Positions 16,474-25,688 of a DNA stretch of 64,000 nt are shown here, piece after piece (position 1 is the first letter of the stretch; every line of letters starts with the position of its first letter). Location of the stretch: assembly GCA_038233215.1 (NCBI GenBank), contig JBBSML010000004.1, positions 1 to 64,000 on the forward strand, in the 5' to 3' direction. The stretch is from JACDBZ01 sp038233215. Its GTDB lineage: Bacteria > Chloroflexota > Limnocylindria > QHBO01. The notes below the pieces were generated by a model. It saw only the letters and a list, made by a program, of their open reading frames with translations. It searched no databases and was not told the DNA's origin. A program made the position numbers and the translations under genes.

Positions 16474-19083
16474 GTGGCTATCAAACACGAGGCCGAAATC
16501 GGCGGCAAGAGCTTCAGTATGGAAGCTGGCAAGCTCGCCGAGCAGGCTCATGGCGCGGTCATCGTCCGCTGTGGCGACACCGTTGTTCTTGCAACGGCAG
16601 TTGCCGGCAAGGAGCCCCGCGAAGGGGCCGACTTCTTCCCTCTCACCGTCGACTACGAGGAGCGGATGTACGCCGCGGGCAAGATCCCGGGCGGCTTCAT
16701 CAAGCGCGAGTCGCGTCCGTCGGAGGCGGCCATCCTGGCCATGCGCCTGACCGACCGACCCCTCCGTCCGCTCTTTCCGAAGGGCTACTTCAACGACGTG
16801 CAGGTCGTCCTGACGGTCCTGTCGACCGACCAGGAGAATGATCCGGATATCCTCGCGCTGAACGGCGCATCGGCGGCCCTGAGCATCAGTCACATCCCGT
16901 TCATGGGACCGGTCGGTGCCGTGCGCGTCGGTCGCATCGGGGGAGAGTTCGTCACGAACCCGACGAACAGCGAGCTCGCCGAGAGCGAGCTCGACCTCGT
17001 GGTCGCCGGCACCCGCGACGCCGTGATGATGGTCGAGGCAGGCGCAAAGATCCTGCCCGAAGCGGTCATGGCCGACGCGATCGCCTACGGTCACAGCGAG
17101 CTCCAGAAGTCGATCGATCTCCAGGAGAAGCTGGTCGCCTCGGCCGGGACGCCGAAGAAGGTTCCGTTCATCGGCCCCAAGGCCGCATCGGTCATCAGTC
17201 TCGGCAAGATGCTCTCCCAGAGCAAGAATGAGTTTGTCGTTTTCGATCTGGAGACGACGGCCATGAAGCCGGAGGCCGGATTCATCGTTGATGTCGCTGC
17301 GCTGCGGCTGCGCGACGGGCAGATCGTCGACCGCTTCGAGTCCCTGGTGAACCCTGGACGTCCGATCGTTGGGCACCAGGTCCACGGCATCAAGACCGAG
17401 GACGTCGCCAAGGCGCCGACCGCGGCGGAGGTGCTCGGCAACTTCGTCCACTGGGTCGGCGAGACCCCGATCGTGGCTCACAACGCCGCGTTCGATGTGC
17501 CGTTCCTGCTTCGCCATCTGCCAAACGACCGCAAGTGGACGCCGGCGGCCGTGTTCGACACGCTCGAGCTCGGTTACCAGCTCTACCCCGATGCGGGCGC
17601 GTACAAGCTCGCTGACCTGGTCCGTTTCGTGTTCGGTCGCGATCACGCCGCCGCACACCGCGCCATGCCGGATGCGGAGGCAACCGCCGAGCTGTTCCTC
17701 CATTTCACCAACGGCCTTTCGGAGCGGCTCGATGCGCTGCGCCAGGAGATCGCCGACGAAGTGCGGGGCGCGCGTGACAACTACAACCGCACCGAGCAGG
17801 GCGATCGGCTCGAGGACATCCGGCGCCGTCACGGCATCGCCTCGCCGCTGATGGACGCTGTGACAAAGGCCACCGTTCGCGAGCTCGTTCTCAGTGAGAA
17901 CGTGCGCATCGACGGTCGCGACACGAAGACCATCCGCCCGATCAGCGTGGAGGTCGGCATCCTGCCGCGCACGCACGGATCGGGCCTCTTCACCCGCGGG
18001 CAGACGCAGGCGCTCTCCATTGCCACGCTTGGCCCCTCCAGCAACGTGCAGCGCATGGACACGATTTCCCCGGAGACCGAGAAGCGCTACATGCATCACT
18101 ACAACATGCCGCCGTACTCCGTTGGCGAGGCCAAGTTCATGCGTGGCCCCGGCCGCCGCGAGATTGGCCACGGCGCCCTTGCTGAGCGCGCACTTCTTCC
18201 CGTCCTGCCGGATGCCAGCGAGTTCCCGTACGCCATTCGCGTCGTGAGCGAGTGCGTGAGCTCGAATGGCTCGACCTCGATGGCCTCCACGTGCGGCTCG
18301 ACCCTGGCACTCATGGATGCCGGTGTGCCGATCAAAGCGCCCGTCGCCGGAGCGGCGATGGGCCTCATCACCGACAAGGAGACCGGCCGCTACGCCGTCC
18401 TGACCGATATCACCGGCAAGGAGGACGCCTACGGCGACATGGACTTCAAGGTGACCGGGACGGCCGACGGCGTTACGGCGCTCCAGATGGACATCAAGAC
18501 CGGGGGCATCACGATCGAGATCATGCGTGATGCGCTCGATCAGGCACGGGATGCCCGGCTCCACATCCTGGGCAAGATGACCGAGGTCATCAGCGCCAGC
18601 CGCGAAGACCTCAGCCAGTACGCGCCGCGGATCACGACCATCAAGATCCCCGTCGACAAGATCCGGGACGTCATCGGCGCCGGCGGCAAGGTGATCCGCC
18701 AGATCACCGCCGAGACCGGTACCCAGATCAACGTCGAGGACGACGGCACGAGTCAGATTGCCGCCACCACGGGTGAGGCCGCCAAGAAGGCGATCGCCTG
18801 GATCGAGGGCCTGACCAAGGACGTCGAGGTCGGCAAGGAGTATCTCGGCAAGGTGACCCGGATCATGAACTTCGGTGCCTTCGTCGAGATCCTGCCGGGC
18901 AAGGAAGGCCTGGTCCACATCAGCCAGCTCGCGGACTACCACGTCCCGCGCGTTGAGGACGTGGTCAGCATCGGCGACGAGTTGATGGTGGTCGTCACCG
19001 AGATCGACCGCATGGGCCGCGTGAACCTGAGCCGCCGTGCCGCAATGGAGCGGCACATGGCCAAGGCCGGCGATCGGAGCTGA
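16474..19083 (+). CDS. pnp: Polynucleotide phosphorylase with inserted DnaQ-like exonuclease
   Basis: PNPase degrades RNA 3'-5' using phosphate, as a trimer. RNase PH domain 1 spans about residues 1-200 (FFPLTVDYEERMYAAGKIPG), RNase PH domain 2 about 475-700 with active-site residues D651, D657 and K659 in DAYGDMDFK, then KH (about 718-775, GAGG loop) and S1 (about 785-855). The oddity is residues 252-412, between the PH domains inside the helical linker: a complete DEDDh exonuclease with D258 and E260 (FDLETT), D341 (HNAAFD) and H395/D400 (HRAMPD). The protein is therefore 869 residues rather than about 700. Reading frame and codon use are continuous. GTG start at 16474 with GGAGGA upstream. 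PNPase is certain; the double activity is inferred. Confidence 0.97.
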   Translation: MAIKHEAEIGGKSFSMEAGKLAEQAHGAVIVRCGDTVVLATAVAGKEPREGADFFPLTVDYEERMYAAGKIPGGFIKRESRPSEAAILAMRLTDRPLRPLFPKGYFNDVQVVLTVLSTDQENDPDILALNGASAALSISHIPFMGPVGAVRVGRIGGEFVTNPTNSELAESELDLVVAGTRDAVMMVEAGAKILPEAVMADAIAYGHSELQKSIDLQEKLVASAGTPKKVPFIGPKAASVISLGKMLSQSKNEFVVFDLETTAMKPEAGFIVDVAALRLRDGQIVDRFESLVNPGRPIVGHQVHGIKTEDVAKAPTAAEVLGNFVHWVGETPIVAHNAAFDVPFLLRHLPNDRKWTPAAVFDTLELGYQLYPDAGAYKLADLVRFVFGRDHAAAHRAMPDAEATAELFLHFTNGLSERLDALRQEIADEVRGARDNYNRTEQGDRLEDIRRRHGIASPLMDAVTKATVRELVLSENVRIDGRDTKTIRPISVEVGILPRTHGSGLFTRGQTQALSIATLGPSSNVQRMDTISPETEKRYMHHYNMPPYSVGEAKFMRGPGRREIGHGALAERALLPVLPDASEFPYAIRVVSECVSSNGSTSMASTCGSTLALMDAGVPIKAPVAGAAMGLITDKETGRYAVLTDITGKEDAYGDMDFKVTGTADGVTALQMDIKTGGITIEIMRDALDQARDARLHILGKMTEVISASREDLSQYAPRITTIKIPVDKIRDVIGAGGKVIRQITAETGTQINVEDDGTSQIAATTGEAAKKAIAWIEGLTKDVEVGKEYLGKVTRIMNFGAFVEILPGKEGLVHISQLADYHVPRVEDVVSIGDELMVVVTEIDRMGRVNLSRRAAMERHMAKAGDRS
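17224..17709 (+). other. DEDDh exonuclease domain inserted in PNPase
   Basis: Encodes about residues 251-412 of the PNPase. The order of motifs is that of DnaQ/RNase T-type enzymes: VVFDLETT (Exo I), AHNAAFDVPFLL (Exo II) and AHRAMPDAEATAELF (Exo III), with an intervening FDTLELGYQL helix. All five catalytic residues are kept, so it should be an active 3'-5' hydrolase. It could act on RNA or on single-stranded DNA. The surrounding helical linker continues on both sides. Confidence 0.9.
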
Positions 19084-19309
19084 GGACCTCGACTCCGCGC
19101 GGAGCATTACTCCACGCGTGACGGAGCGCCGGACATGTCGCCCATGGCATGGTCGGCGCCACGCCCCGATGTACCATCCTCCTGCGGCGCTGCATCAGGC
19201 CCCGCTTCGCGAGACAGAGGTCCGCGACCACGCGGCCTGTCGGTGACGTGGGTGGATGCCCGTCGCCCGCCCGACGACGCGAACAGATGACCCTCTCTTA
19301 GGAGTTCCC

Positions 19310-20974
19310 ATGTCCGATTCCCTGCGCATCATTCCGCTCGGCGGGGTGGGCGAGGTCGGCAAGAACATCACCGTCATCGAGATTGACGACGAGATCCTGG
19401 TGGTGGACTGTGGCCTGGCCTTTCCCGAGCCGGAGATGCTCGGCATCGATCTCGTCATCCCGGATGCGACCTACCTCGCCGAGAACCGCGAGCGCGTGCG
19501 CGGCATCATCCTCACCCACGGCCACGAGGACCACACCGGCGCATTGCCGTACGTCCTTCCAAAGATTCCTGGCACGCCAATCTACGCAACCCGGCTTACC
19601 GAGGGCCTTGTCCAGGGCAAGCTGCGTGAGCACAAGCTTCTCGACTCGACGCCGCTGCACGTCATCGACCCCGGGCAGGAGTTCGCGGTCGGGTCGTTTC
19701 GGATCACGCCGTTCCGGGTCAACCACTCGATCCCCGACGGCGTCGGGTACGCAATAAGCACGCGTCTCGGGACGGTCGTCCACACCGGCGATTTCAAGTT
19801 CGACCACACGCCGCCCGACGGCCGGCGTGCCGACCTTGGGCTCATAGCCGAGATCGGCAACCGCGGTGTGGAATTCCTGCTCAGTGACTCGACCCGGGCC
19901 GAGAAGGACGGCTACACCCTCTCTGAGACCACCGTCGGGGACAGCCTCAACAGGCTGGTGGGGGAAGCTCCGGGCCGGGTGATCGTGGCGACCTTCGCGT
20001 CGAATATCGGTCGCGTGCAGCAGGTGATCGATGCGGCCTGGGCGCATGGCCGCAAGATGGTCGCCCTTGGCCGCAGCATGGAGCAGAACACGGCTATCGC
20101 GCTGGAGCGTGGGTACCTGGACGCCCGTGACGGCACGTTGGTGAAGAAGGAGCAGCTCCAACGGTTACCAAAGGAAGAGCTCGTTGTCATGACGACCGGC
20201 TCGCAGGGCGAGCCGATGAGCGGGCTCACGCGCATGAGCAACCGAGACCACCGCAATATCACCATCGAGCCCGGCGACACGGTCATCGTGTCGGCCAGCC
20301 CGATCCCCGGCAACGAGGAAGCGGTCGCCAAGACGATCGACAACTTGTTCAAGGAGGGGGCGATGGTGCACTACGAGCCGCTCGTCCACTGCCACGTCTC
20401 CGGCCACGGTTCGCGTGAAGAGCTCAAGCTCATGCTGGGACTTGTCAAGCCCCGCCATTTCGTCCCGATCCATGGCGAGTACCGCATGCTGGTGCAGCAC
20501 GCGCTCCTCGCCGAGGGGGCCGGCGTTGATGTCGACAAGATCTTCGTACTCGAAAATGGACAGGTGATTGAATTCGATGGCCAGAGCGGCCGCATGGCGG
20601 GCTCGGTAACGGCCGGTGCGGTCCTGGTCGACGGGATCGCCGCCATCGACGGCATCGACGGCGTGGTCCTTCGCGATCGGCGCATGCTCGCTTCCGATGG
20701 CGTGGTCATGGTTGCGCTGACCATCGATGCCAAGACGGGACAGCCGGTCGGTCTCGCGGACCTCGTCAGCCGCGGTTTTCTCTCCGATCCGGAGGACCCG
20801 GTCATGGGCGCGGCGCGTGATCACCTGATGAACGCGCTTCGACAACGACGCGAGGACGAGCACACGGCCGAGGCGGCCTACGTGAAGACCAAGATTCGTG
20901 ACACGCTGAGCCGCTACTTCCATCAGCGAACGAAGCGCCGACCAATGATCCTGCCGATCGTGATGGAGGTCTGA
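19310..20974 (+). CDS. rnj: Ribonuclease J
   Basis: Metallo-beta-lactamase/beta-CASP nuclease with 5'-3' exonuclease and endonuclease activity in mRNA decay and rRNA maturation. IPLGGVGEVGKN at the N-terminus, the zinc motif HGHEDHTGALPY, HTGDFKFD, the beta-CASP segment VIVATFASNIGR, and HCHVSGHGSREELKLML plus FVPIHGEYRML are all present. The start is ATG at 19310, with AGGAG five bases upstream. 554 residues, full length, including the C-terminal domain. Its position right after the modified PNPase groups two decay enzymes. Confidence 0.96.
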   Translation: MSDSLRIIPLGGVGEVGKNITVIEIDDEILVVDCGLAFPEPEMLGIDLVIPDATYLAENRERVRGIILTHGHEDHTGALPYVLPKIPGTPIYATRLTEGLVQGKLREHKLLDSTPLHVIDPGQEFAVGSFRITPFRVNHSIPDGVGYAISTRLGTVVHTGDFKFDHTPPDGRRADLGLIAEIGNRGVEFLLSDSTRAEKDGYTLSETTVGDSLNRLVGEAPGRVIVATFASNIGRVQQVIDAAWAHGRKMVALGRSMEQNTAIALERGYLDARDGTLVKKEQLQRLPKEELVVMTTGSQGEPMSGLTRMSNRDHRNITIEPGDTVIVSASPIPGNEEAVAKTIDNLFKEGAMVHYEPLVHCHVSGHGSREELKLMLGLVKPRHFVPIHGEYRMLVQHALLAEGAGVDVDKIFVLENGQVIEFDGQSGRMAGSVTAGAVLVDGIAAIDGIDGVVLRDRRMLASDGVVMVALTIDAKTGQPVGLADLVSRGFLSDPEDPVMGAARDHLMNALRQRREDEHTAEAAYVKTKIRDTLSRYFHQRTKRRPMILPIVMEV

Positions 20975-20982
20975 CCCGGCCC

Positions 20983-23358
20983 GTGGCCACCAAGCGGAGG
21001 ACGACGACACGACGTCGCCCGAGCCGACGCCGGAAGCAGAAGACCGCGATGGTGCTCAGTGCGCGCTTCGTCCGCGAGGGTCTGGCCTTCGTGCTGCTCC
21101 TCCTCGCGATCATCAGTGTCATCGCGTTGTTCGCCCGGGACGCCGGCGCCATCATCCGCCCGTGGCATGACGTGCTCGCCACCACGCTGGGCTGGGGGAT
21201 CGCGTTCGCCGCACCCCTTCTGGCGGGATTCGCGGTCATGCTCTGGATGAAGACGATGCCGGCCGAGCGCTGGATGGCGGCCACCGGCGCAGCACTCGTC
21301 GCGCTGGCCCTGCTTGGCATGTTTCACCTGTCTGTCGGCGGCGGCGCCGAAGCAGTCGCGGCCGGAGAGGGCGGGGGAGCGATCGGATTCGGCGTCAGCG
21401 CTCTGCTCGTCGGTGCTGTCGGCAGCGCGGGAGCTTGGATCGTGCTCGTGCTCCTGGCGGGCGTCGGCCTGCTGCTCTACTTCAACATGACAATCGGTGA
21501 TCTTGTCGCTGCCTACCTCGCCGGCCGGGACGACCGGCACGACCGTGAGGCCGATGAGGCTCGACAGTCGACCGATCGTCAGTCTCGCAGCGTCGAAACA
21601 CGCGGTCGGCCGGACGCACCGCCCCAACCGGATGTGGGAGGTGGATTGATCAACCGCATGCGAGACCGGCTCGCCGGCGGCGGTGAGATCGATGAGGACC
21701 ACCCGGTCATCCTGCGTCGTGAGCGTCCAACGCCATCCAGCAACGGCAACGGCCGGCCCGCACCGCCGCCTCCCGTTGCCGCCTCCGAGCTCGAGCATCG
21801 ACCGGTTCCGGCCATCGCGGAGCTCGAACATACAGAAGAGGCGCACCTGGCCGAGACGGAACCGGAAGAGGGCGTCGATGCGGCGCTTGAGCCAGTGGAG
21901 CGGGTCTGGGAGCTGCCCGCGCTCCATCTGCTGGCCGACGCGCCCGAGTCATCGGCGGCACAGATGGACCTTACGGCGAAGGGGCAACGCATCCGTGAGA
22001 CGTTGGCGCACTTCGGTATCGGCGTGAAGGTCGCTCGCATCCAGGAAGGTCCCGTCGTCACGCAGTACGCCCTCGACGTGGATCCCGGGATCAAGCTCAG
22101 CCGAATTGAGGGTCTGTCGGACAACCTGGCCCTGGCCCTTGCGGCCAGAAGCATCCGCATCGAGGCGCCGATCCCGGGGGAGCCGTATGTGGGCGTAGAG
22201 ATCCCGAACTCGGCGTTCGACCTGGTGACCCTCAAGGAGGTGCTCGCCAGCCGCAACCACGTGGAGGCCTCGAAGAAGTCGAAGCTTGCCTTTGCACTCG
22301 GCCAGGACGTGGCCGGCCAACCGTTCAGCGCGGACCTCGCCCGGATGCCTCACCTGCTCATCGCCGGCGCCACCGGTTCGGGCAAGAGCGTGTGCGTCAA
22401 CGCCATCATCGACAGCTTCCTGATGAACGCCACCCCGGCCGAGGTCAAGCTGATCCTGATCGATCCCAAGCGCGTCGAGCTGGCGCAGTACAAGGGCATT
22501 CCGCACCTGCTGTGCGAGGTGATCGTCGAGCCCGAAAAGGCGGTCAATGCCCTGAAATGGACGGTCGGCACCATGGAGGGCCGATACGCCGAGTTCGCCT
22601 CACGCGGCGTGCGGAACATCGCGGGATACAACGAGGCGCTACGCGCTGGCGAGCCGCGCATGCCGTATATCGTGATCGTGATCGACGAGTTGGCCGATCT
22701 CATGATGGTGAGTGCCTACGAGGTCGAGGCTACCATCACGCGCATCGCGCAGCTGGCTCGGGCGACCGGCATCCACCTGATCGTGGCCACCCAGCGCCCA
22801 TCGGTCCAGGTCATCACCGGGCTGATCAAGGCCAACATTCCGAGCCGCATTGCATTTGCCATGACTTCGGGCATCGACAGCCGGACCATCCTGGACACGA
22901 CCGGGGCCGAGGATCTGCTGGGTCGCGGCGACATGCTGTATCAGCCGATCGACGCGCCGCGCGCCGTCCGACTTCAGGGGGTGCTCGTCACCGACCCCGA
23001 GATCGAATCGGTTGCGCGTCACTGGCGCGCCCAGGGAGGACCGCAATACCGGCCGGAGATCACGGCCGCTCGACGCGATGGCAAGCCGGGAGGACGCCCG
23101 GGGGAGGAAGACGCCGATGATGATGCCGATGCCCTGTTCAGCCAGGCGGTCGACATCGTGCGGCGCTCGGACAAGGCCTCGGCGTCGCTGCTGCAGCGAC
23201 GTCTACGCATCGGCTACGCGCGGGCAGCCCGCATCCTGGACCAGATGGAGGACCGAGGGGTGGTCGGCGCCGCGGATGGAAGCCGATTCCGGGAAGTGCT
23301 GGTCACGTCCGACGGATGGGGGGGCGACGTGGACCCCGCTGAGGACGAGGAGCCGTGA
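20983..23358 (+). CDS. ftsK: DNA translocase FtsK/SpoIIIE
   Basis: Hexameric ATPase at the septum that pumps chromosomal DNA into daughter cells. Four or so hydrophobic segments lie in residues about 25-185, then a Gln/Arg/Pro-rich linker (about 185-300), an alpha domain, and the motor with Walker A GATGSGKS (about 461-468) and Walker B VIVIDELADLMM. A C-terminal winged-helix gamma domain (about 715-775, KASASLLQRRLRIGYARAARILDQ-type) reads KOPS-like sites. 791 residues. GTG start at 20983; stop overlaps the next gene. Confidence 0.95.
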   Translation: MATKRRTTTRRRPSRRRKQKTAMVLSARFVREGLAFVLLLLAIISVIALFARDAGAIIRPWHDVLATTLGWGIAFAAPLLAGFAVMLWMKTMPAERWMAATGAALVALALLGMFHLSVGGGAEAVAAGEGGGAIGFGVSALLVGAVGSAGAWIVLVLLAGVGLLLYFNMTIGDLVAAYLAGRDDRHDREADEARQSTDRQSRSVETRGRPDAPPQPDVGGGLINRMRDRLAGGGEIDEDHPVILRRERPTPSSNGNGRPAPPPPVAASELEHRPVPAIAELEHTEEAHLAETEPEEGVDAALEPVERVWELPALHLLADAPESSAAQMDLTAKGQRIRETLAHFGIGVKVARIQEGPVVTQYALDVDPGIKLSRIEGLSDNLALALAARSIRIEAPIPGEPYVGVEIPNSAFDLVTLKEVLASRNHVEASKKSKLAFALGQDVAGQPFSADLARMPHLLIAGATGSGKSVCVNAIIDSFLMNATPAEVKLILIDPKRVELAQYKGIPHLLCEVIVEPEKAVNALKWTVGTMEGRYAEFASRGVRNIAGYNEALRAGEPRMPYIVIVIDELADLMMVSAYEVEATITRIAQLARATGIHLIVATQRPSVQVITGLIKANIPSRIAFAMTSGIDSRTILDTTGAEDLLGRGDMLYQPIDAPRAVRLQGVLVTDPEIESVARHWRAQGGPQYRPEITAARRDGKPGGRPGEEDADDDADALFSQAVDIVRRSDKASASLLQRRLRIGYARAARILDQMEDRGVVGAADGSRFREVLVTSDGWGGDVDPAEDEEP

Positions 23359-24656
23359 CCGACCAGGTCCACAAGCTCGGTGAGGTCCTCCGCGCCGCCC
23401 GTGAGGCCAGGAGCGTTGATCTGCCGCGGGTGGAGCGGGACACCAAGATTCGGGAGCGTTACCTGTCGGCACTCGAGCGAGGTGAATACCGTGAGCTACC
23501 CGGGGCTGTCTACACCAAGGGCTTTCTGCGCAACTACGGATCGTATCTCGGGCTCGATCCGGAATACCTCATCGACCTGTACCGACTCGAGACATCGGGG
23601 ACGCCGGCCGACCGTTCGGTGGCTCCGACTCCGCCGCGGCCGATGGCGGTCCGCCGTCGACGTACGTTCGTGGTCACCCCAGGCGCTGTGGCTGGCGCGA
23701 TCCTGACGATCATGGTCGGCGCGCTGGTCGCCTGGATCGCCTATGAGTTTGTCAATTTCGCGCGCACGCCGGAGCTGCGCATCACCCAGCCCGCCGGTGA
23801 CGTGGCCGCACAGTCGGAGGAGACCATCACCCTCCGCGGGGTCACCACCTCTGGTGCCACGGTCACCGTCAGCGGCCTGCCCGAGAATCCGAGCACGACC
23901 GCCGATGCCGAGGGAAACTTCGAGATGACCGTCGAGCTTCTGCCCGGGTCGAATGAGATTCGCATCGAGGCTGTCGATCCGCTAACGCGCCGTTCCTCGG
24001 CGACGTTCGTGCGACGCGTCAACGTCGTCGCGGACACGGTCGTGAGTCCGTCGCCGAGTTCCGGCGCCAGTCCACCGGCGGCCGTCGACCACCCGGCGGC
24101 CGACGCTACGATCACCGGGCCGGTGGCGGTATCCGGGGCGGCGGCGCCAGGCTCGGAAGTCTTGGTGCGCGCGGTGCTGGTCGAATCGCCGGTGCCGAGT
24201 TTCTCCGTCGAAGATGCGAGTGGTGACACGGTGGAGCTTGACCCGGTCGACCCATCCGCCCCCGAGCCGACGACCGTGGTCGCGGAAGCGACCGGCAGCT
24301 ATTCGGCCAGCCTATCGCTGACACCCGGCACGTGGGACGTGGTGATCACCCCAGCCGAGGCACCACTGACCACCCGCCGCGTGACGGTCCTGCCCGAGGA
24401 AGGACTCACCGGTATGCTCCGTCTGGACGGAGGAGACTCGTATCTCGAGATCGAGGAGGACGGGACATCGCTCGAAGGTGTTTCGGGCGGGATCAGTGAC
24501 GATGGCGACCGCGTCGAGATCGAGGCGGACGAGACGATCCGGATCCTGGCCGGCAACGCCGGCGCCGTGGGCGTGTCCATGAACGGCATCAACCTCGGCA
24601 CGATGGGAGGCAACGGGGCCGTCATCGAGTGGGTGGTCACGCGAACAGGGGACTGA
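23355..24656 (+). CDS. RodZ-like HTH/DUF4115 membrane protein
   Basis: Resembles RodZ, which links MreB to the cell-wall machinery. A cytoplasmic HTH_25 domain (about residues 5-70, LGEVLRAAREARSVDLPRVE and GAVYTKGFLRNYGSYLGLDP) is followed by one transmembrane segment (about 108-130), then extracytoplasmic Ig-like repeats with Ser/Pro/Ala linkers, and a C-terminal DUF4115 domain (about 355-433, ADETIRILAGNAGAVGVSMN). The GTG at 23355 overlaps the ftsK stop. Without mreB in view, a cell-shape role is inferred from the family. Confidence 0.85.
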   Translation: MTDQVHKLGEVLRAAREARSVDLPRVERDTKIRERYLSALERGEYRELPGAVYTKGFLRNYGSYLGLDPEYLIDLYRLETSGTPADRSVAPTPPRPMAVRRRRTFVVTPGAVAGAILTIMVGALVAWIAYEFVNFARTPELRITQPAGDVAAQSEETITLRGVTTSGATVTVSGLPENPSTTADAEGNFEMTVELLPGSNEIRIEAVDPLTRRSSATFVRRVNVVADTVVSPSPSSGASPPAAVDHPAADATITGPVAVSGAAAPGSEVLVRAVLVESPVPSFSVEDASGDTVELDPVDPSAPEPTTVVAEATGSYSASLSLTPGTWDVVITPAEAPLTTRRVTVLPEEGLTGMLRLDGGDSYLEIEEDGTSLEGVSGGISDDGDRVEIEADETIRILAGNAGAVGVSMNGINLGTMGGNGAVIEWVVTRTGD

Positions 24657-24674
24657 AACGAGGATAGGGGAGCC

Positions 24675-25166
24675 ATGGCAGCAGATTCATCATTCGACGT
24701 GGTGAGCGATTTCGACCAGCAGGAGCTCGTCAACGCGCTCGACCAGGCGCGTCGCGAGATTGCCACGCGCTACGACTTCAAGGGCAGCAATGTCGGATTC
24801 GAGCTCGGCAAGGATGCGATCGTGCTCACCGCCGACGACGAATACCGGGCCGGGGCAGCCAAGGACCTCCTCGAATCGAAGGCGGTGCGCCGTGGCCTGA
24901 GCCTGAAGATCTTCGACTGGGGCAAGGTCGAACCAGCCGGCGGCTCCACCGTCCGCCAGGAAATCAAGTTGAAGCGGGGCCTGACGAGCGAACAGGCGAA
25001 GGAGCTCTCGAAGCGCATTCGCGAGATGTTCCCCAAGACAAAACCCTCGATCCAGGGCGACGCCGTCCGTGTATCGGCCAAGTCGAGGGATGAGCTCCAG
25101 GCCATCATTGCTGATCTGAAGGGGCTTGAGTATCCGGTCGACCTGCAGTTCACGAACTACCGCTAG
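24675..25166 (+). CDS. YajQ-family nucleotide-binding protein
   Basis: Small two-domain ferredoxin-like protein; Xanthomonas and other members bind cyclic di-GMP, and others bind nucleotides or tRNA. SSFDVVSDFDQQELVNALDQ at the N-terminus, RYDFKGSN and the C-terminal ELQAIIADLKGLEYPVDLQFTNYR-type end are diagnostic; 163 residues is the usual size. AGGGGAG precedes the ATG. The ligand in this organism is unknown. Confidence 0.92.
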   Translation: MAADSSFDVVSDFDQQELVNALDQARREIATRYDFKGSNVGFELGKDAIVLTADDEYRAGAAKDLLESKAVRRGLSLKIFDWGKVEPAGGSTVRQEIKLKRGLTSEQAKELSKRIREMFPKTKPSIQGDAVRVSAKSRDELQAIIADLKGLEYPVDLQFTNYR

Positions 25167-25170
25167 GCCG

Positions 25171-25686
25171 ATGCCGCCCACGCGACCACCGACGGATGAC
25201 GAGCTCGATGCGGCCGCGCGCCGGCTGGGTCGGGCCCTCGTCAAGCGTGGCTGGCAGATGGCAAGCGCGGAGTCATGCACTGGCGGGCTGCTGGGCCACG
25301 CCATCACCCAGATTCCGCGCTCGAGTGACCATTACCTGGGTGGCATCGTGAGCTACTCGAACGCCGTCAAGGAAGAGCTCCTTGACGTGCCCGGTGCGCT
25401 TCTGGAAGGCGTCGGTGCGGTGTCGGCCGAGGTGGCCGAGGCGATGACCACCGGCATTCTAAGTCGCTTCTCCGTGGCCCGGCTGGCCGTCGCCGTCACC
25501 GGGATCGCCGGCCCGCATGGAGGATCGGCCGACAAGCCGGTTGGCCTGACGTACATTGCGGCCGCGATTCGTGAAGGCACGGCGGTCGTGGAGCGTCATT
25601 CATGGCCGCACGACCGATCAGGGAACAAGCGCGCGTCTGCGCTGGCGGCGCTCGAGCTGGCGACGCGCCTGGCGTCCGAGAAATAG
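25171..25686 (+). CDS. pncC: CinA-type nicotinamide-nucleotide amidase
   Basis: The CinA C-terminal domain alone, an enzyme that deamidates NMN to nicotinate mononucleotide in NAD recycling. Signatures are ASAESCTGGLLGHAITQIP, GGIVSYSNAVKEELLDVP, GAVSAEVAEAM and VTGIAGPHGGSADKPVGLTY. The ATG at 25171 gives 171 residues, the normal length for a stand-alone amidase; an in-frame reading starting within yajQ is unlikely. In many bacteria cinA sits next to recA, but here recA is far away on the other strand. Confidence 0.93.
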   Translation: MPPTRPPTDDELDAAARRLGRALVKRGWQMASAESCTGGLLGHAITQIPRSSDHYLGGIVSYSNAVKEELLDVPGALLEGVGAVSAEVAEAMTTGILSRFSVARLAVAVTGIAGPHGGSADKPVGLTYIAAAIREGTAVVERHSWPHDRSGNKRASALAALELATRLASEK

Positions 25687-25688
25687 CG

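Noticed and set aside
17224..17709. Possibility that the exonuclease segment is a separate gene or an assembly join
   Set aside because: It is in one continuous frame with PNPase on both sides, has no internal start with ribosome binding site, and the junctions fall in the tolerant helical linker with the same base composition.
16471..19107. 878-residue open frame antisense to pnp
   Set aside because: Typical GC-rich shadow frame; low-complexity Arg/Asp/Gly/His composition, no family motifs, while the plus strand encodes a clear PNPase.
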